From: Holophagaceae bacterium
GTDB taxonomy: Bacteria > Acidobacteriota > Holophagae > Holophagales > Holophagaceae
Assembly (NCBI GenBank): GCA_025357545.1
Contig: JANXPB010000236.1
Span: 1-54,532 of the forward strand
Direction of reading: 5' to 3'
DNA: 54,532 bases
In this document: positions 1 to 10,262 of the stretch, one piece after another
Layout: each line of letters starts with the position of its first letter
Position numbering within the stretch: the first letter of the stretch is position 1
Program-made: the position numbers and the translations under genes
The notes under the pieces: generated by a model
Seen by the model: only the letters and a program-made list of their open reading frames with translations
The model's database searches: none
Told to the model about the DNA's origin: nothing

Positions 1-217
1 GCCTGGCTCCGGTCGGGCTCCGCCCTCCCTCCGCCAATCCCCGACGAGTTCATCGATCAACCTGCCTGGAGGCACTTACAGAAATTTGTGGACACAACTC
101 GCGGCTCCTTGACCAACCAGAAAGGTTTCCTGCAGACCCCGGGAAGAACGGGGGAAGGTGAATATGAATTCCTGGGTCTCGTGGATTTGCCGTGGCTTCT
201 GTCTCCAGCCATTGCCC

Positions 218-1048
218 TCAGCGCCGCCGCAAATTCGCGCCCATGGTCATGGAGGCGGGCACACCTGCGGGATAGCGTTTGGCGATTTCGCCACGAATCT
301 TCTGCTCGCGGTTCTCCGGATTCGGATGGCTCTGGAACCACTCCACCCCGCCGCCGCCCAAACTCTCGAGGATCTGCATGACCTCCACCATGGCATTGGG
401 GTTGAAGCCGGCCTCGGACATGAAGCGCACACCCAGCACGTCCGCCTGGGATTCGTCGTCCCGGGTGAACTTGAGGTTCACCAAATTACCGCCCAAGGCT
501 GCCAGGTTGGCGTTGCGCTGGCCTCTATCGGGATCATTGGGATTGCTGCTGGCCACGCCGATGATGCCCACCAGCACGTTGATGCCCATAGCTTCAGTCA
601 TGTGCTCAGCGCTGTGGCGACCTACCACGTGGCCGATCTCGTGGCCCAGCACGCTGGCCAATTGCGCCTCGTTCTCGAAGCGGTCCACCAGCGCCCGGGT
701 GATGAAGATCTCGCCCCCCGGCAAGGCGAAGGCGTTGATCACCTTCCGGTCCGCCAGCAGCCGGAATTCGAAGGGATACCCGCTCAACTTCGCAGCGCTG
801 TTCGCCACGACCCGCGCCCCGACGGCCTGCACCGCCGACTGCAAGCGCTGATCCGGGTCCAACCCTCCGCCCTGCTTGATCATGTCCGGCACCGCCTCGC
901 GGCCCAGCTTCACTTCCTCTTCCGGCGTGAGCGAGATGAACTGGCGCTTGCCGGTGATCGCATTCTCCGTCTGGGTCGGCACGCAAGCCAGGTGGGCCGC
1001 GAGCCCGAGCAGCAACGCGGTCAGAGCAGGGAGGAAGCGGCTTCGCAT
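218..1048 (-). CDS. M48-family metalloprotease, probable lipoprotein
   Basis: ORF 218..1078 with HEIGHVVGRHSAEHM (HExxH) and lipobox-like LAAHLAC; start chosen at MRSRFLP. Confidence 0.88.
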   Translation of the reverse strand: MRSRFLPALTALLLGLAAHLACVPTQTENAITGKRQFISLTPEEEVKLGREAVPDMIKQGGGLDPDQRLQSAVQAVGARVVANSAAKLSGYPFEFRLLADRKVINAFALPGGEIFITRALVDRFENEAQLASVLGHEIGHVVGRHSAEHMTEAMGINVLVGIIGVASSNPNDPDRGQRNANLAALGGNLVNLKFTRDDESQADVLGVRFMSEAGFNPNAMVEVMQILESLGGGGVEWFQSHPNPENREQKIRGEIAKRYPAGVPASMTMGANLRRR

Positions 1049-1103
1049 AGGGGCTCCAGAGCGGAAAGGCAGCTGCATTCTACCCCTACCCGGAATCCAG
1101 CTT

Positions 1104-2336
1104 TCAGACGGATTCCCCCGCCCCGAATCCCGTGCTGAAGGCCGCCTGGAGGTTATATCCGCCCACGGGACCGTCGATGTCCAGCAGTTCGCCGCACACA
1201 GAAAGGTTTTCCCATCCCTTCACCCGCAGGGTGTGGGCATCCACCGCGCCAAGGGCCAGTCCCCCCCCTGCCACTTCCCCCCGCTCCAGGGACACCGGGC
1301 GCGGGGCCCCCAGGGGAAAGGCCGTCACGCTGGCCGCGAGGGACCGGCGGGCAATTTTCGTTAGGTCCTTCAAGCGCTGATCCTCCGCGATGCCTGCGCT
1401 GGCCAAGGTGGGCCCGCAGATCCGCTCCGGCAGCCAGGTTCCAAGCCAGGTGCGGGCCGCAAGGTGGGGCTTGGCGCCCTGGGCCTCCACCAGTACGCCC
1501 TCGAGGGTTTCAGCCGGACGCGGGTCGAAGGCGTAACTGAGAAAAGCCGCGCCACTGCGCCGGGCCGCTTCAACGGGGCCGCTCAGCTCCAGGGCTGCGG
1601 GGCCGCTGATGCCCACCTTGGTGAACACCAGGTCCCCCTGGAACTCCGCCAGGCGCCGCCCCGTAGGGCCCACGGCAAGGCGCAGCCAGCCCGCCCGGAA
1701 GGCCAGGCCCTCCCAGTCGGGACGGGCGGTGTTGAGCGGGATGGGCGCCAGGGCCGGGAACCAGGGTTTCACCGGAAGTCCCAGGGCTTTGAGCCAGCCC
1801 AGCACTTCGCCCCGGGTGCCGGTCTCCGGATAGCTGGCGCCACCCGTAGCCAGAATGATGTGATCCGCCGGCCGGCGTTCGGCGCCTTCCAGCAGCACCG
1901 CGTGGAGCCTCGGCGCGGCGCCTTCAAGCCCTGCCACTCGCACACCGCAGCGCACCTCGACGCCGCTGCGGCCGAGGATCGACTCGAAGGCCGCCACCAC
2001 CTGGGCGGCGCTGCCGGGGCGGTCCAAAGGGAAGACCCGGCCATTGTCCCGCTCATAGGTTTCCACCCCCTCCCGGCGCAGCAGCTCGACCACCTCCAGG
2101 TTGGTGAACCGATGCATGGAAGGCCGGAGGAAGCGGGCCTGGTCCTTGGAGAAGGCCGCCAGCACTGCCTTCACTGGGCCTCCGTGGGTGATGTTGCATT
2201 TGCCGCCTCCGCTGATGCGCAATTTCACGCCCAGGCGGCCATTGGCCTCCAGCAGGGTCGTCTGGTGACCCCCGCAGGCCGCCCGCCAGGCGGCCATGAT
2301 CCCGGCCGCGCCGCCGCCCACCACCAACACCCGCAT
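1104..2336 (-). CDS. NAD(P)/FAD-dependent oxidoreductase, HI0933/YhiN-like flavoprotein
   Basis: N-terminal VVGGGAAGIMAAWRAA Rossmann motif, GRLGVKLRISGGGKCNITH, C-terminal GGYNLQAAFSTGFGAG. Confidence 0.9.
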   Translation of the reverse strand: MRVLVVGGGAAGIMAAWRAACGGHQTTLLEANGRLGVKLRISGGGKCNITHGGPVKAVLAAFSKDQARFLRPSMHRFTNLEVVELLRREGVETYERDNGRVFPLDRPGSAAQVVAAFESILGRSGVEVRCGVRVAGLEGAAPRLHAVLLEGAERRPADHIILATGGASYPETGTRGEVLGWLKALGLPVKPWFPALAPIPLNTARPDWEGLAFRAGWLRLAVGPTGRRLAEFQGDLVFTKVGISGPAALELSGPVEAARRSGAAFLSYAFDPRPAETLEGVLVEAQGAKPHLAARTWLGTWLPERICGPTLASAGIAEDQRLKDLTKIARRSLAASVTAFPLGAPRPVSLERGEVAGGGLALGAVDAHTLRVKGWENLSVCGELLDIDGPVGGYNLQAAFSTGFGAGESV

Positions 2337-3970
2337 CAGGGCACCAAGGAGGATTCAGGATCCAGCGTGATGGGCCCCCGCGGCGGCCGCAGCGGATCCA
2401 ATTTGATGAGTTTCGTGGTGAACCCCTGCACGTGCAGCTGCAGGATATGTTCACCTTTGCCGGGCACGCGCTTGAGGACCGTGGGGCTGACCCCCGCCGG
2501 ATGGCCATCCAGCAGGATCTCGGCTCCGCTGGGGTCGGTCTCCACCTTCAAGTTGTAAGGCGCCAGTTCCATCACCAGGCTGATAAAGCCATCCTCGGGC
2601 GTGAGGCTGCGTTCCACCGAGCGGTAGTGCTTTTTCAATACCCGCAGCCGGCGACCCGCTGCGGGCAGCGTGACCCGGTCCAGGGGTGATTGGCCCAGGT
2701 ACTGCCCGTCCACATAGACCGAAGCCCCGGTGGGGTCCGTGTGGACCGTCAACTCTTCCAGGCCCGAGCGCGAGGCCAGCCAACCGTTCAAACCGAGGCT
2801 CGCCAGCACTAGCAGGGCCAGGCCCCCGCCGATCCAGGCCAACCAACGCACCCGGGTCTTGAGGGGGGGAAGGGCCGATAGGCTGGCTCGCGAAAGGGGC
2901 CGCGAGGTGGCTGGCATCGGTGTGGGTGCCTGGGTGGCGGGCTGCATCCCATGAGCGGCGTAGAGGTCCTGCATGAAGGCCTCCAGGTCCGGGTAGCGGT
3001 CCCGGGGCTGCTTCGCCAAGGCCCTTAGGAACACCCTCCGCAGCTTGAGGTCGACGCCGGCGGGGAATTCGATTTCCGCATCACGGATTTTCTCCAGGGT
3101 GTCGCGGGTGCCGCGGCCCTTGAAAGGCAGCTGCGCCAGCAGAGTCTGGTAGGCCGTCACGGCAAAGGCGAAATCGTCGGTCTGGGGGGAGGGATTGGCC
3201 CCCGTCATCAGCTCCGGCGCCGTGTACGAGGGAGTGCCGATCAGCGCGCCCACCTGGGTGAGGCCATCAGACTGGTGGTCTTCGGCAGCAAAGTCCGGTT
3301 CCTGTTCCTGCCCCTCGGGAGTGACCTGGCTCTCTTGGCTGCCATGGCTCGTCAGCACTTCCAGGTGCGGTTCGTCACTGCCCTGGGACCCGGTGACCGA
3401 CAGCAGCCCCCAGGCCGTGGCGTGCTTGTCCGCCAGCAGGTCCGCCTCGGGTTCGGGATCGGTGCTCCGTGCCGCCAGCGGCCCACCCATGACCTTGGCC
3501 ACGCCGAAGTCGATGAGCTTGGCTTGGCCGCTGCGGCTCACCAGGATGTTCGCGGGCTTCACGTCCCGATGGATGATGCCGCCCTCATGGGCGCAGCGCA
3601 GCGCCTTGGCCGCCTGCTGGAGCCAATCCAGCTTCTCGGCGATGGAGGCTGTGCCCTCCCGCAGGATCTCCAGCAGCTCCCGGCCGTCCACGTATTCCAT
3701 GACCAGGTAGGGGCCGTGGTTGGCATCCTGGCCCACATCGTAGATGGCGACGATGTTGGGGTGGCGGGTGCGCGCCCCGAGGGCCGCCTCGCGCCGGAAG
3801 CGGGCGAGGATCACCTCGTTTTCCAGCATGTTGTCGCGCTTGATGAACTTAATGGCCACCTTGATGCCCAGGCCTGGATCGTCCGCCAGATAGACCCGCC
3901 CCATGGAACCCTGCCCCAGGGTTCCCACGACACGGTAACGCCCGATGAATTCTGTGTGGACCAAGGCCAT
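2336..3970 (-). CDS. Serine/threonine protein kinase with C-terminal PEGA-like repeats
   Basis: GQGSMGRVYLA, HRDVKPANILVS, DFGVAK, GTPSYTAPE; TM segment; two PEGA-like blocks (TDPTGASVYVDGQYLGQSP, TDPSGAEILLDGHPAGVSP). Confidence 0.93.
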   Translation of the reverse strand: MALVHTEFIGRYRVVGTLGQGSMGRVYLADDPGLGIKVAIKFIKRDNMLENEVILARFRREAALGARTRHPNIVAIYDVGQDANHGPYLVMEYVDGRELLEILREGTASIAEKLDWLQQAAKALRCAHEGGIIHRDVKPANILVSRSGQAKLIDFGVAKVMGGPLAARSTDPEPEADLLADKHATAWGLLSVTGSQGSDEPHLEVLTSHGSQESQVTPEGQEQEPDFAAEDHQSDGLTQVGALIGTPSYTAPELMTGANPSPQTDDFAFAVTAYQTLLAQLPFKGRGTRDTLEKIRDAEIEFPAGVDLKLRRVFLRALAKQPRDRYPDLEAFMQDLYAAHGMQPATQAPTPMPATSRPLSRASLSALPPLKTRVRWLAWIGGGLALLVLASLGLNGWLASRSGLEELTVHTDPTGASVYVDGQYLGQSPLDRVTLPAAGRRLRVLKKHYRSVERSLTPEDGFISLVMELAPYNLKVETDPSGAEILLDGHPAGVSPTVLKRVPGKGEHILQLHVQGFTTKLIKLDPLRPPRGPITLDPESSLVP

Positions 3971-4049
3971 GGCTCCATTGCGGCCCCCCGGCGCTCAAAA
4001 ATCAACCGCCAATGCGATGGGCCCGGGCCCGCCTGAAGCCCGCCACCCT

Positions 4050-4098
4050 CGACTCCATAGCCCATAACCCCCAGCCCCTAGGCCATAGCCCACCGCCC
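4050..4098. repeat. Degenerate 7-bp-period array (CGACTCC ATAGCCC ATAACCC CCAGCCC CTAGGCC ATAGCCC ACCGCCC)
   Basis: Read directly; seven consecutive heptamers ending in CC/CCC between kinase and purE. Confidence 0.6.
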
Positions 4099-4120
4099 AA
4101 AGATGCGCCATCATCAAGCC

Positions 4121-4612
4121 ATGAACGACCATCCGCTCGTCTCGATCATCATGGGTAGCCGCTCCGACTGGGGCACCATGGAGGCCGCCGCCGAGTGCCT
4201 GAAGGCACTGCAGGTGCCCTTCGAGGCGGAAGTGGTGAGTGCCCACCGCACCCCGGACAAGCTTTTCCGCTATTGCGAAGCTGCCCATCTCCGGGGCCTC
4301 CAAGTGATCATTGCCGGAGCCGGCGGCGCCGCCCATCTCGCGGGCCTCGCGGCGGCCAAGACCCACCTGCCGGTGCTGGGCGTGCCGGTGCAGAGCAAGG
4401 CCCTCAACGGCCTGGATTCGCTACTGGCCATAGTGCAGATGCCTGCCGGGATCCCCGTGGGCACCCTGGCCATCGGCACGGCCGGGGCCACCAATGCCGC
4501 CCTTCTGGCGGTGGCTATCCTGGCCCTGTCGGACGAGGCCCTGCGGCAACGGCTACTGGCCTACCGCGAAGCCCAGACTCAGCGGGTGCTGGCGGATGAC
4601 AAGCTGATCTAG
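4121..4612 (+). CDS. purE: 5-(carboxyamino)imidazole ribonucleotide mutase
   Basis: [58 protein letters not shown]. Confidence 0.95.
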   Translation: MNDHPLVSIIMGSRSDWGTMEAAAECLKALQVPFEAEVVSAHRTPDKLFRYCEAAHLRGLQVIIAGAGGAAHLAGLAAAKTHLPVLGVPVQSKALNGLDSLLAIVQMPAGIPVGTLAIGTAGATNAALLAVAILALSDEALRQRLLAYREAQTQRVLADDKLI

Positions 4613-5070
4613 AGCGTCCCCTCAGCCACCCGCGCCCGCAGCAGGTCCAAGGTCTGCTTCAAGGCGGCGTCATAATTGGCCCGGGTCTCGTCGCCCAGCT
4701 GCTTTTCCTCCTCGGTGCCAGGCCAGACACCATGGAAATTCAGGGCCATCGTGTAGGTGATCAGGAAGCCAGTGGGTCCGTTGCTGAGGGTGTTCATGAT
4801 CCATCCGCTGTCCTCGCCCTGCACTCGGTCGAAGCGGATCTGCACAGGTGGCGTGAAGGTAAGGGCCTCACGGAAGGTCTTGCCACGCACCACCACTTCC
4901 CGCACAAAACCATCGTCCATGCGGTGCACCACCTGGCAGGACTCCATGCCCGGCACGAAGGGTACCGGGTCCTCGGCCTTGATCTCCAGACCGCGCCAGA
5001 GCTTGTCCAGCGTGAGCTGGGGAGAAACCCCGGAGGGATTCACTTCCACGGATTCAGAAATGGCGTACAC
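4609..5070 (-). CDS. DUF1857/AtaL-like SRPBCC-family protein
   Basis: 153 aa ORF; START-like pattern with [29 protein letters not shown]...; convergent with purE. Confidence 0.65.
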   Translation of the reverse strand: MYAISESVEVNPSGVSPQLTLDKLWRGLEIKAEDPVPFVPGMESCQVVHRMDDGFVREVVVRGKTFREALTFTPPVQIRFDRVQGEDSGWIMNTLSNGPTGFLITYTMALNFHGVWPGTEEEKQLGDETRANYDAALKQTLDLLRARVAEGTL

Positions 5071-5352
5071 GATTGCTCCTCAGCAGATGGGTTGGCCTGT
5101 TTTGATTTCGCTGGGAATCCTAGCGGTTCTCCCGGGAAAAGAAAGTGCTCAGAAAAGGTTCGCGCCCTTTTCCTGTTCGGATCCCTGCCCTGCTGCTTCG
5201 GGGCATGCTCGCAGCATGATGAATTGCGCTGATAACCCGAACCGCCTGCTTTCAGGCCTCCTGACGCCTTAGCGCATGCAATTTGGGTTGCAGCCCACCC
5301 GGCTCGAACCGTGATCCCACCGACCGAATAACCTCCAAGCCCCGTTCCCGCC

Positions 5353-6273
5353 TCAAGCCTTGGCGTGGATCTCCATCACAGCGTGCAGCAGCTGGATGGC
5401 CTCGACCCGGGACCGCTGGAAGGCGTTGCGCCCCATGATGCTGCCGAAGGCTCCCCCTGCCGCGATCTCCCGCACCTCCCCCAGCACTTCCTCCGTGCCC
5501 TTGGCTTCGCCGCCACTGAAGATCACGATCCGTCGGCCGTTAAAGGCGCTGCGCAGCACTTCCCGCACGCGGTCCGCAAGGGTGTCGATGGGGATGGCCG
5601 CCTGCTCGAAGGCGGCGGCGGCTGCCTTCACTTCCAGGTGCTGCTTCGGCGGCTTGACTTTGATGATGTGCGCGCCCAGCTGGGCGGCGATCTGGGCCGC
5701 GTAGCCCGCCACGTCCACGGCGGTCTCGCCTTCCTTGCTGAGCCCCGAGCCGCGGGGGTAGGACCACACCACGCTCGGCAGCCCCACGGCCTTGGCCTCC
5801 AGGATGAGCTCCCGCAGGGTCTCGTACTGGATGTTGCGGTCGCCGCTGCCGGGGTAGATGGTATAGCCGATGGCGGCGCAGCCCAGGCGAAGGGCGTCCT
5901 CCACGGAACCCGTAATGGCGCTACAGGGCTCGATGCCCTTGGTGAGGGAATCTGAATTGTTGAGCTTGAGGATCAGCGGAATGTCCCCGGCGTAGTCCGA
6001 GGCCACATGCTCGATGAAACCCAAGGGCGCCGCGTAGGCATTGCAGCCCGCCTCGATGGCCAGCTCCACGTGGTAGCGCGGGTCGTAGCCTGCGGGGTTG
6101 GTCGCGAAGGAGCGCGCTGGTCCATGTTCGAAGCCCTGGTCCACCGGCAGGATCACGAACTTGCCGGTGCCCGCCAGCCGCCCATGGTTCATGAGCCGCG
6201 CCAGGTTCGCCTTCACGCCCGGATTCTCCGACGCATACCAGGACAGGATTTCCTTCACACGGGCCGCGACCAT
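5353..6273 (-). CDS. Class I fructose-bisphosphate aldolase (FbaB/DhnA type)
   Basis: FVILPVDQGFEHGPARSFA, IGYTIYPGSGDRNIQYE, HIIKVKPPKQHL, IFSGGEAKGTEEVLGEVREIAAGGAFGSIMGRNAFQRS. Confidence 0.92.
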   Translation of the reverse strand: MVAARVKEILSWYASENPGVKANLARLMNHGRLAGTGKFVILPVDQGFEHGPARSFATNPAGYDPRYHVELAIEAGCNAYAAPLGFIEHVASDYAGDIPLILKLNNSDSLTKGIEPCSAITGSVEDALRLGCAAIGYTIYPGSGDRNIQYETLRELILEAKAVGLPSVVWSYPRGSGLSKEGETAVDVAGYAAQIAAQLGAHIIKVKPPKQHLEVKAAAAAFEQAAIPIDTLADRVREVLRSAFNGRRIVIFSGGEAKGTEEVLGEVREIAAGGAFGSIMGRNAFQRSRVEAIQLLHAVMEIHAKA

Positions 6274-6628
6274 TGGTACTCCTGTAAGGGCTTGAATGCG
6301 CTTATCTCACCGTGGCCGGTGCCCCAACGCAAGCCTGTAATCGTGGCACGTGATGAACGGCACGGTCTTCCATGCGGCCGAACCCTGCTTTGACGATTCA
6401 AGGCCGGCAGAGAGGCCAGATCCTTTCTGTCTCTAGCCCCTGGATTAGCTCCGGAGCAAAATCCTGCTCCATCCACATCACTCCGAGGCTGCACCGATTC
6501 CCCCACAATCCCCTTCGCCCCTTCGACAATCCGGTAGATTCCGCGGAAGGCAGCTCCGCGCAGGGTCGCGCGGTGGGATTGCGGATTGCTTCCGCAATAT
6601 TCGCCATACTCAAGGCGAGGGGGATTGC

Positions 6629-7768
6629 ATGAACACCGTGGCCTGGACCATCTCATTGCTCCTGGCAGCCCCGATTGGCGCTCAAGAAGTGGCGGCGCAG
6701 GCTGCAGCCCCCACCTACTTCAAAGAGGAACCCAAACCCTGGTGGCGGGCCGACGCGGCACTCAATGTCACCACCGAGCGCGTCCATCTGGGCGACGATG
6801 TCGCGTACCCCTACCAATTCACCCGCACCCGGAGCCGCCTGCAGTTGCGCTGGGGCCTGGGCACGGAAGACGAAGTGGTTCGCGCCGAGGCAGGCGTGAC
6901 GGGCTACCTGAGCAGCGAAAGCAATACGCTCAATCTTCCCTGGCAGGACAACGAGCGCAACAACGGTGGCATCCTCGATGTCGCGAATGTCCGCTTCCGC
7001 TGGCTGCGGGCCTTGGGCGGCGTGGAACTGCGCGGCGGCCTCATGGAGAACCCACTGCTCAGTTCAGAGAGCCTTTGGGACGCGGATCTGCGGGTCACAG
7101 GCGGATCCGGCCGGGCCTTCTACCGCAGCGAAGGCGGTCTGGTCCAGGAGGCGGGCCTCCGCGCCTTGGCCGGCGACGTGCGCCTTCTGGCTCATGGCCA
7201 GGTGCGCATCCAGGCGGCCCAGGCGGTGCTGCGACTGGAGACGGGACCATTCGAGTGGACTTTCCACGCGGGCCCTTGGCACTTGGAAGCGCGGAACCGG
7301 GACGCGGTAAATATCCTGCGGTCCAACCCAGGCCCCGGTGGCGTCATCGAGCCCGATGGCGGTACCGCCTATGAGAACCCCGTCTACGATCTCTTCGTGG
7401 TGGGCGCGGGGGTGAGTGTCACCGAGGGCCTGCCCTTCGAGATCAAGGTGCTGCGGCACGAGAACCGCGACCCCCGGGCCAGCGGCGGCCGCCGGGGCGA
7501 AGAACTCCAGCTCTGGCTCGGCCCCCGCCAGCGCACCTGGTGGCCCCAGCTGGGCTACATCCGCCAGCTCCTGGATGCGGCCGGGGCGCTGGCTTCGGTG
7601 AATGGCGACCAATGGTGGTTCCACGCCAATGCCGACGGCGAACGCTACGTCATCGCCCTCAGCCTGCCTAGCCGGTTCCGGGTGGAAGGCAGCTACGTGC
7701 ACCAGCGGCGACGCGACAGCCCCGGCCCGGTGGAACGCGCGGATTTCAGCGTCATCCGGCGGTTCTGA
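6629..7768 (+). CDS. Hypothetical secreted protein, probable outer-membrane beta-barrel
   Basis: Signal peptide (MNTVAWTISLLLAAPIGAQ), alternating amphipathic strands, C-terminal ...SVIRRF ending in Phe. Confidence 0.6.
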   Translation: MNTVAWTISLLLAAPIGAQEVAAQAAAPTYFKEEPKPWWRADAALNVTTERVHLGDDVAYPYQFTRTRSRLQLRWGLGTEDEVVRAEAGVTGYLSSESNTLNLPWQDNERNNGGILDVANVRFRWLRALGGVELRGGLMENPLLSSESLWDADLRVTGGSGRAFYRSEGGLVQEAGLRALAGDVRLLAHGQVRIQAAQAVLRLETGPFEWTFHAGPWHLEARNRDAVNILRSNPGPGGVIEPDGGTAYENPVYDLFVVGAGVSVTEGLPFEIKVLRHENRDPRASGGRRGEELQLWLGPRQRTWWPQLGYIRQLLDAAGALASVNGDQWWFHANADGERYVIALSLPSRFRVEGSYVHQRRRDSPGPVERADFSVIRRF

Positions 7769-7979
7769 CCAGGTCCTTGCTGAGAGCCGGGAGGGCCGGA
7801 AATCCGCCTCACGGCTTCACCGGCCCCAGGACGGCGCCCAGGCCTTTGGAGAGAATCTGGTGGGGAGTTGGGGCGTCGAAGGCGGTCTCCGCCTAGCTGC
7901 AACAGCCCGGGGTGGTAACCTCTGCTCTGCGCATCTGGGCGCGCTGCGACGTGTTGCAGTGAACGAGAGGAACATCTGG

Positions 7980-10262
7980 ATGGACTCCGCCTTGCCCGAA
8001 CGCATCGCCTTCCTGGGCGCCTACCTGCCTCGGCTTTGCGGCATCGCCACGTTCACCTCTGATCTCTGCGAGGCGGTGGCCGGCGCGGCGCCGGGGTCCC
8101 AATGCTACGCGGGCGCTGTGAACGACCGCATCGAGATCTATGGCTACCCTCCCCGGGTGCGCTTTGAGATTGACGAGAAGGATCTGGATTCCTACCGCCA
8201 CGCGGCGGACTTCCTGAACTTCAACAACGCGGATGTGCTCTGCGTGCAGCATGAGTTCGGCATCTATGGCGGGTCGGCCGGGAGCCATCTGCTGGCCCTG
8301 CTCAAGGAAGTGCGGATGCCGGTGGTGACCACGCTGCACACGGTGCTGCGGGAGCCGAATCCCGCCCAGCGCAAGGTCATGGAGGAACTCATCCGGCGCA
8401 GCGACCGGCTGGTGGTGATGGCCCAAAAAGGCGCGGAGATCCTGCGCGACACCTACGGCGCTGCAGCCGCCAAGGTGGACCTCATCCCCCATGGCATCCC
8501 TGATCTGCCCTTCGTGGACTCCAGTTGCTACAAGGCGCAGTTCGGGGTAGAAGGCCGCCAGGTGCTGCTCACCTTCGGGCTGTTGGGACCGGGCAAGGGC
8601 ATCGAGTACGTCATCGAAGCCCTGCCGGAAATAGTCAAGCGGCATCCGAACGTGGTGTACCTGGTGCTGGGGGCGACCCATCCCCACCTCGTTGCCCGGG
8701 ACGGCGAGAGCTACCGCCTGGGTCTGGAACGGCTGGCGGAGGATCGCGGCGTCAAGGAGCACGTGATCTTCTACAACCGTTTTGTGTCGTCGGACGACCT
8801 GAAGGAGTTCATCGGCGCCACGGATATCTACCTCACGCCCTATCTCAACCAAGCCCAGATAACTTCGGGCACGCTGGCCTATGTGTTCGGCGCGGGCAAG
8901 GCGGTGATCTCCACGCCGTATTGGCACGCCCAGGAACTGCTCGCGGACGAGCGCGGCATCCTGGTGCCCTTCCGGGACCCAGCCGCCATCGCCGAAGGGG
9001 TGGACGCCTACCTCGACGATCCCCCCCGCCTCCTGGCGACGCGCGAGAAGGCCTACCAGCTTGGCCGCGAGATGATCTGGTCAGCGGTGGCCGAGCGGTA
9101 CGTCGAGTGTTTCCAGCGGGCCCGCACGGAACGAAAGGCTGCGCCCCGGGCGGCCTTCGCCGGCTGGACGCTCGCCAGCCGGCCCTACGATGTGCCCCCG
9201 CTCCGGCTCGACCACATCGTCCGTATGACCGACGACACCGGCCTCATCCAGCACGCCACCTTCAACGTGCCGAACTTCCATGAGGGCTACTGCACCGACG
9301 ACAACGCCCGCGCCTTCATCCTGTGCAACCAGTTGGACGAGCTGGGCGGGCGCCCTCCGTCGGCCAACCTGGACCGCCTGGCCACGATTTACCTTGCCTT
9401 CCTGTTCGCGGCCATGAACCGCGACACCGGCCGCTTCCGCAACTTCATGAGCTACGGACGGCAATGGCTGGAGGAGTCCGGCAGCGAGGACAGCCATGCG
9501 CGGGCGCTCTGGGCCGCGGGCACCGGCGCGGCCCGTTCGCGCAACGATGGCCACCGGAAGCTGTCCACCCAACTCTTCGAGCGCGGGCTGGCGGTGGTGG
9601 AATCCTTTTCCTCGCCAAGGGCCTGGGCTTTCGCCTTGCTGGGGATCCACGAATTCCTGCGCCCCTATCCCGACCACGCCGGTGCCAAGGTCTTGCGGGA
9701 GGCGCTGACGCTCAAGCTCATCGGTTTATGGCGGGGCTACGCCAGCGAGAGCTGGCCCTGGTTCGAGCCCAGTGCCACCTACGAAAACGCGCGCCTCTGC
9801 CAGGCCCTGCTCCTCAGCGGCCAATGGCTGCCCCATCCGGAAGCCTTGGAGATCGGCCTCAAGTCCCTCCGATGGCTGGCCTCCGTTCAGAAGACCCCCG
9901 CTGGCCATCTGCGGCCCATCGGCAGCAACGGGTTCTACCAGCAGGATGGCGCCCATGCGCATTTCGATCAGCAGCCGGTGGAGGCGCAAGCGATGGTTGC
10001 CGCCTGCCTCGAAGCCTTCCGTGCCACCCAGGATGAAACCTGGTCGCGGGAGGCCAAGCGGGCCTTCGAATGGTTCCTCGGCCGCAACGATCTGGGCCTG
10101 GCCCTCTACGATTCCGGCAGCGGTGCATGCTGTGACGGCCTGCATGAGGACCGGTTGAACGAGAACCAGGGTGCGGAATCAACCCTGGCCTTCCACCTGT
10201 CCCTGGCCGAAATGAACTACGCCGAGCACCTGATCGCACCACCATCGAACGGGGCCCAATGA
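7980..10262 (+). CDS. GT4-family glycosyltransferase fused to a C-terminal (alpha/alpha)6-like domain
   Basis: ORF 7602..10262 with start at 7980 (MDSALPERIAFLGAYLPRLCGIATFTSDL) after GAGAGG; GT4 motifs (LLTFGLLGPGKGIEYVIEALP, ITSGTLAYVFGAGKAVISTPYWHAQELLADERGILVPF); helical C-terminal domain with DDNARAF. Confidence 0.85.
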   Translation: MDSALPERIAFLGAYLPRLCGIATFTSDLCEAVAGAAPGSQCYAGAVNDRIEIYGYPPRVRFEIDEKDLDSYRHAADFLNFNNADVLCVQHEFGIYGGSAGSHLLALLKEVRMPVVTTLHTVLREPNPAQRKVMEELIRRSDRLVVMAQKGAEILRDTYGAAAAKVDLIPHGIPDLPFVDSSCYKAQFGVEGRQVLLTFGLLGPGKGIEYVIEALPEIVKRHPNVVYLVLGATHPHLVARDGESYRLGLERLAEDRGVKEHVIFYNRFVSSDDLKEFIGATDIYLTPYLNQAQITSGTLAYVFGAGKAVISTPYWHAQELLADERGILVPFRDPAAIAEGVDAYLDDPPRLLATREKAYQLGREMIWSAVAERYVECFQRARTERKAAPRAAFAGWTLASRPYDVPPLRLDHIVRMTDDTGLIQHATFNVPNFHEGYCTDDNARAFILCNQLDELGGRPPSANLDRLATIYLAFLFAAMNRDTGRFRNFMSYGRQWLEESGSEDSHARALWAAGTGAARSRNDGHRKLSTQLFERGLAVVESFSSPRAWAFALLGIHEFLRPYPDHAGAKVLREALTLKLIGLWRGYASESWPWFEPSATYENARLCQALLLSGQWLPHPEALEIGLKSLRWLASVQKTPAGHLRPIGSNGFYQQDGAHAHFDQQPVEAQAMVAACLEAFRATQDETWSREAKRAFEWFLGRNDLGLALYDSGSGACCDGLHEDRLNENQGAESTLAFHLSLAEMNYAEHLIAPPSNGAQ

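Noticed and set aside
3275-4036. Forward ORF of 253 aa opposite the kinase
   Set aside because: Antisense shadow ORF; kinase motifs on the minus strand are unambiguous
5215-5350. Possible small RNA or riboswitch between the DUF1857-like gene and the class I aldolase
   Set aside because: No convincing long stem or known riboswitch core visible by eye
7602-7979. N-terminal extension of the GT4 ORF overlapping the barrel gene
   Set aside because: First part is out of frame within the barrel gene; native start at 7980 has an SD-like GAGAGG
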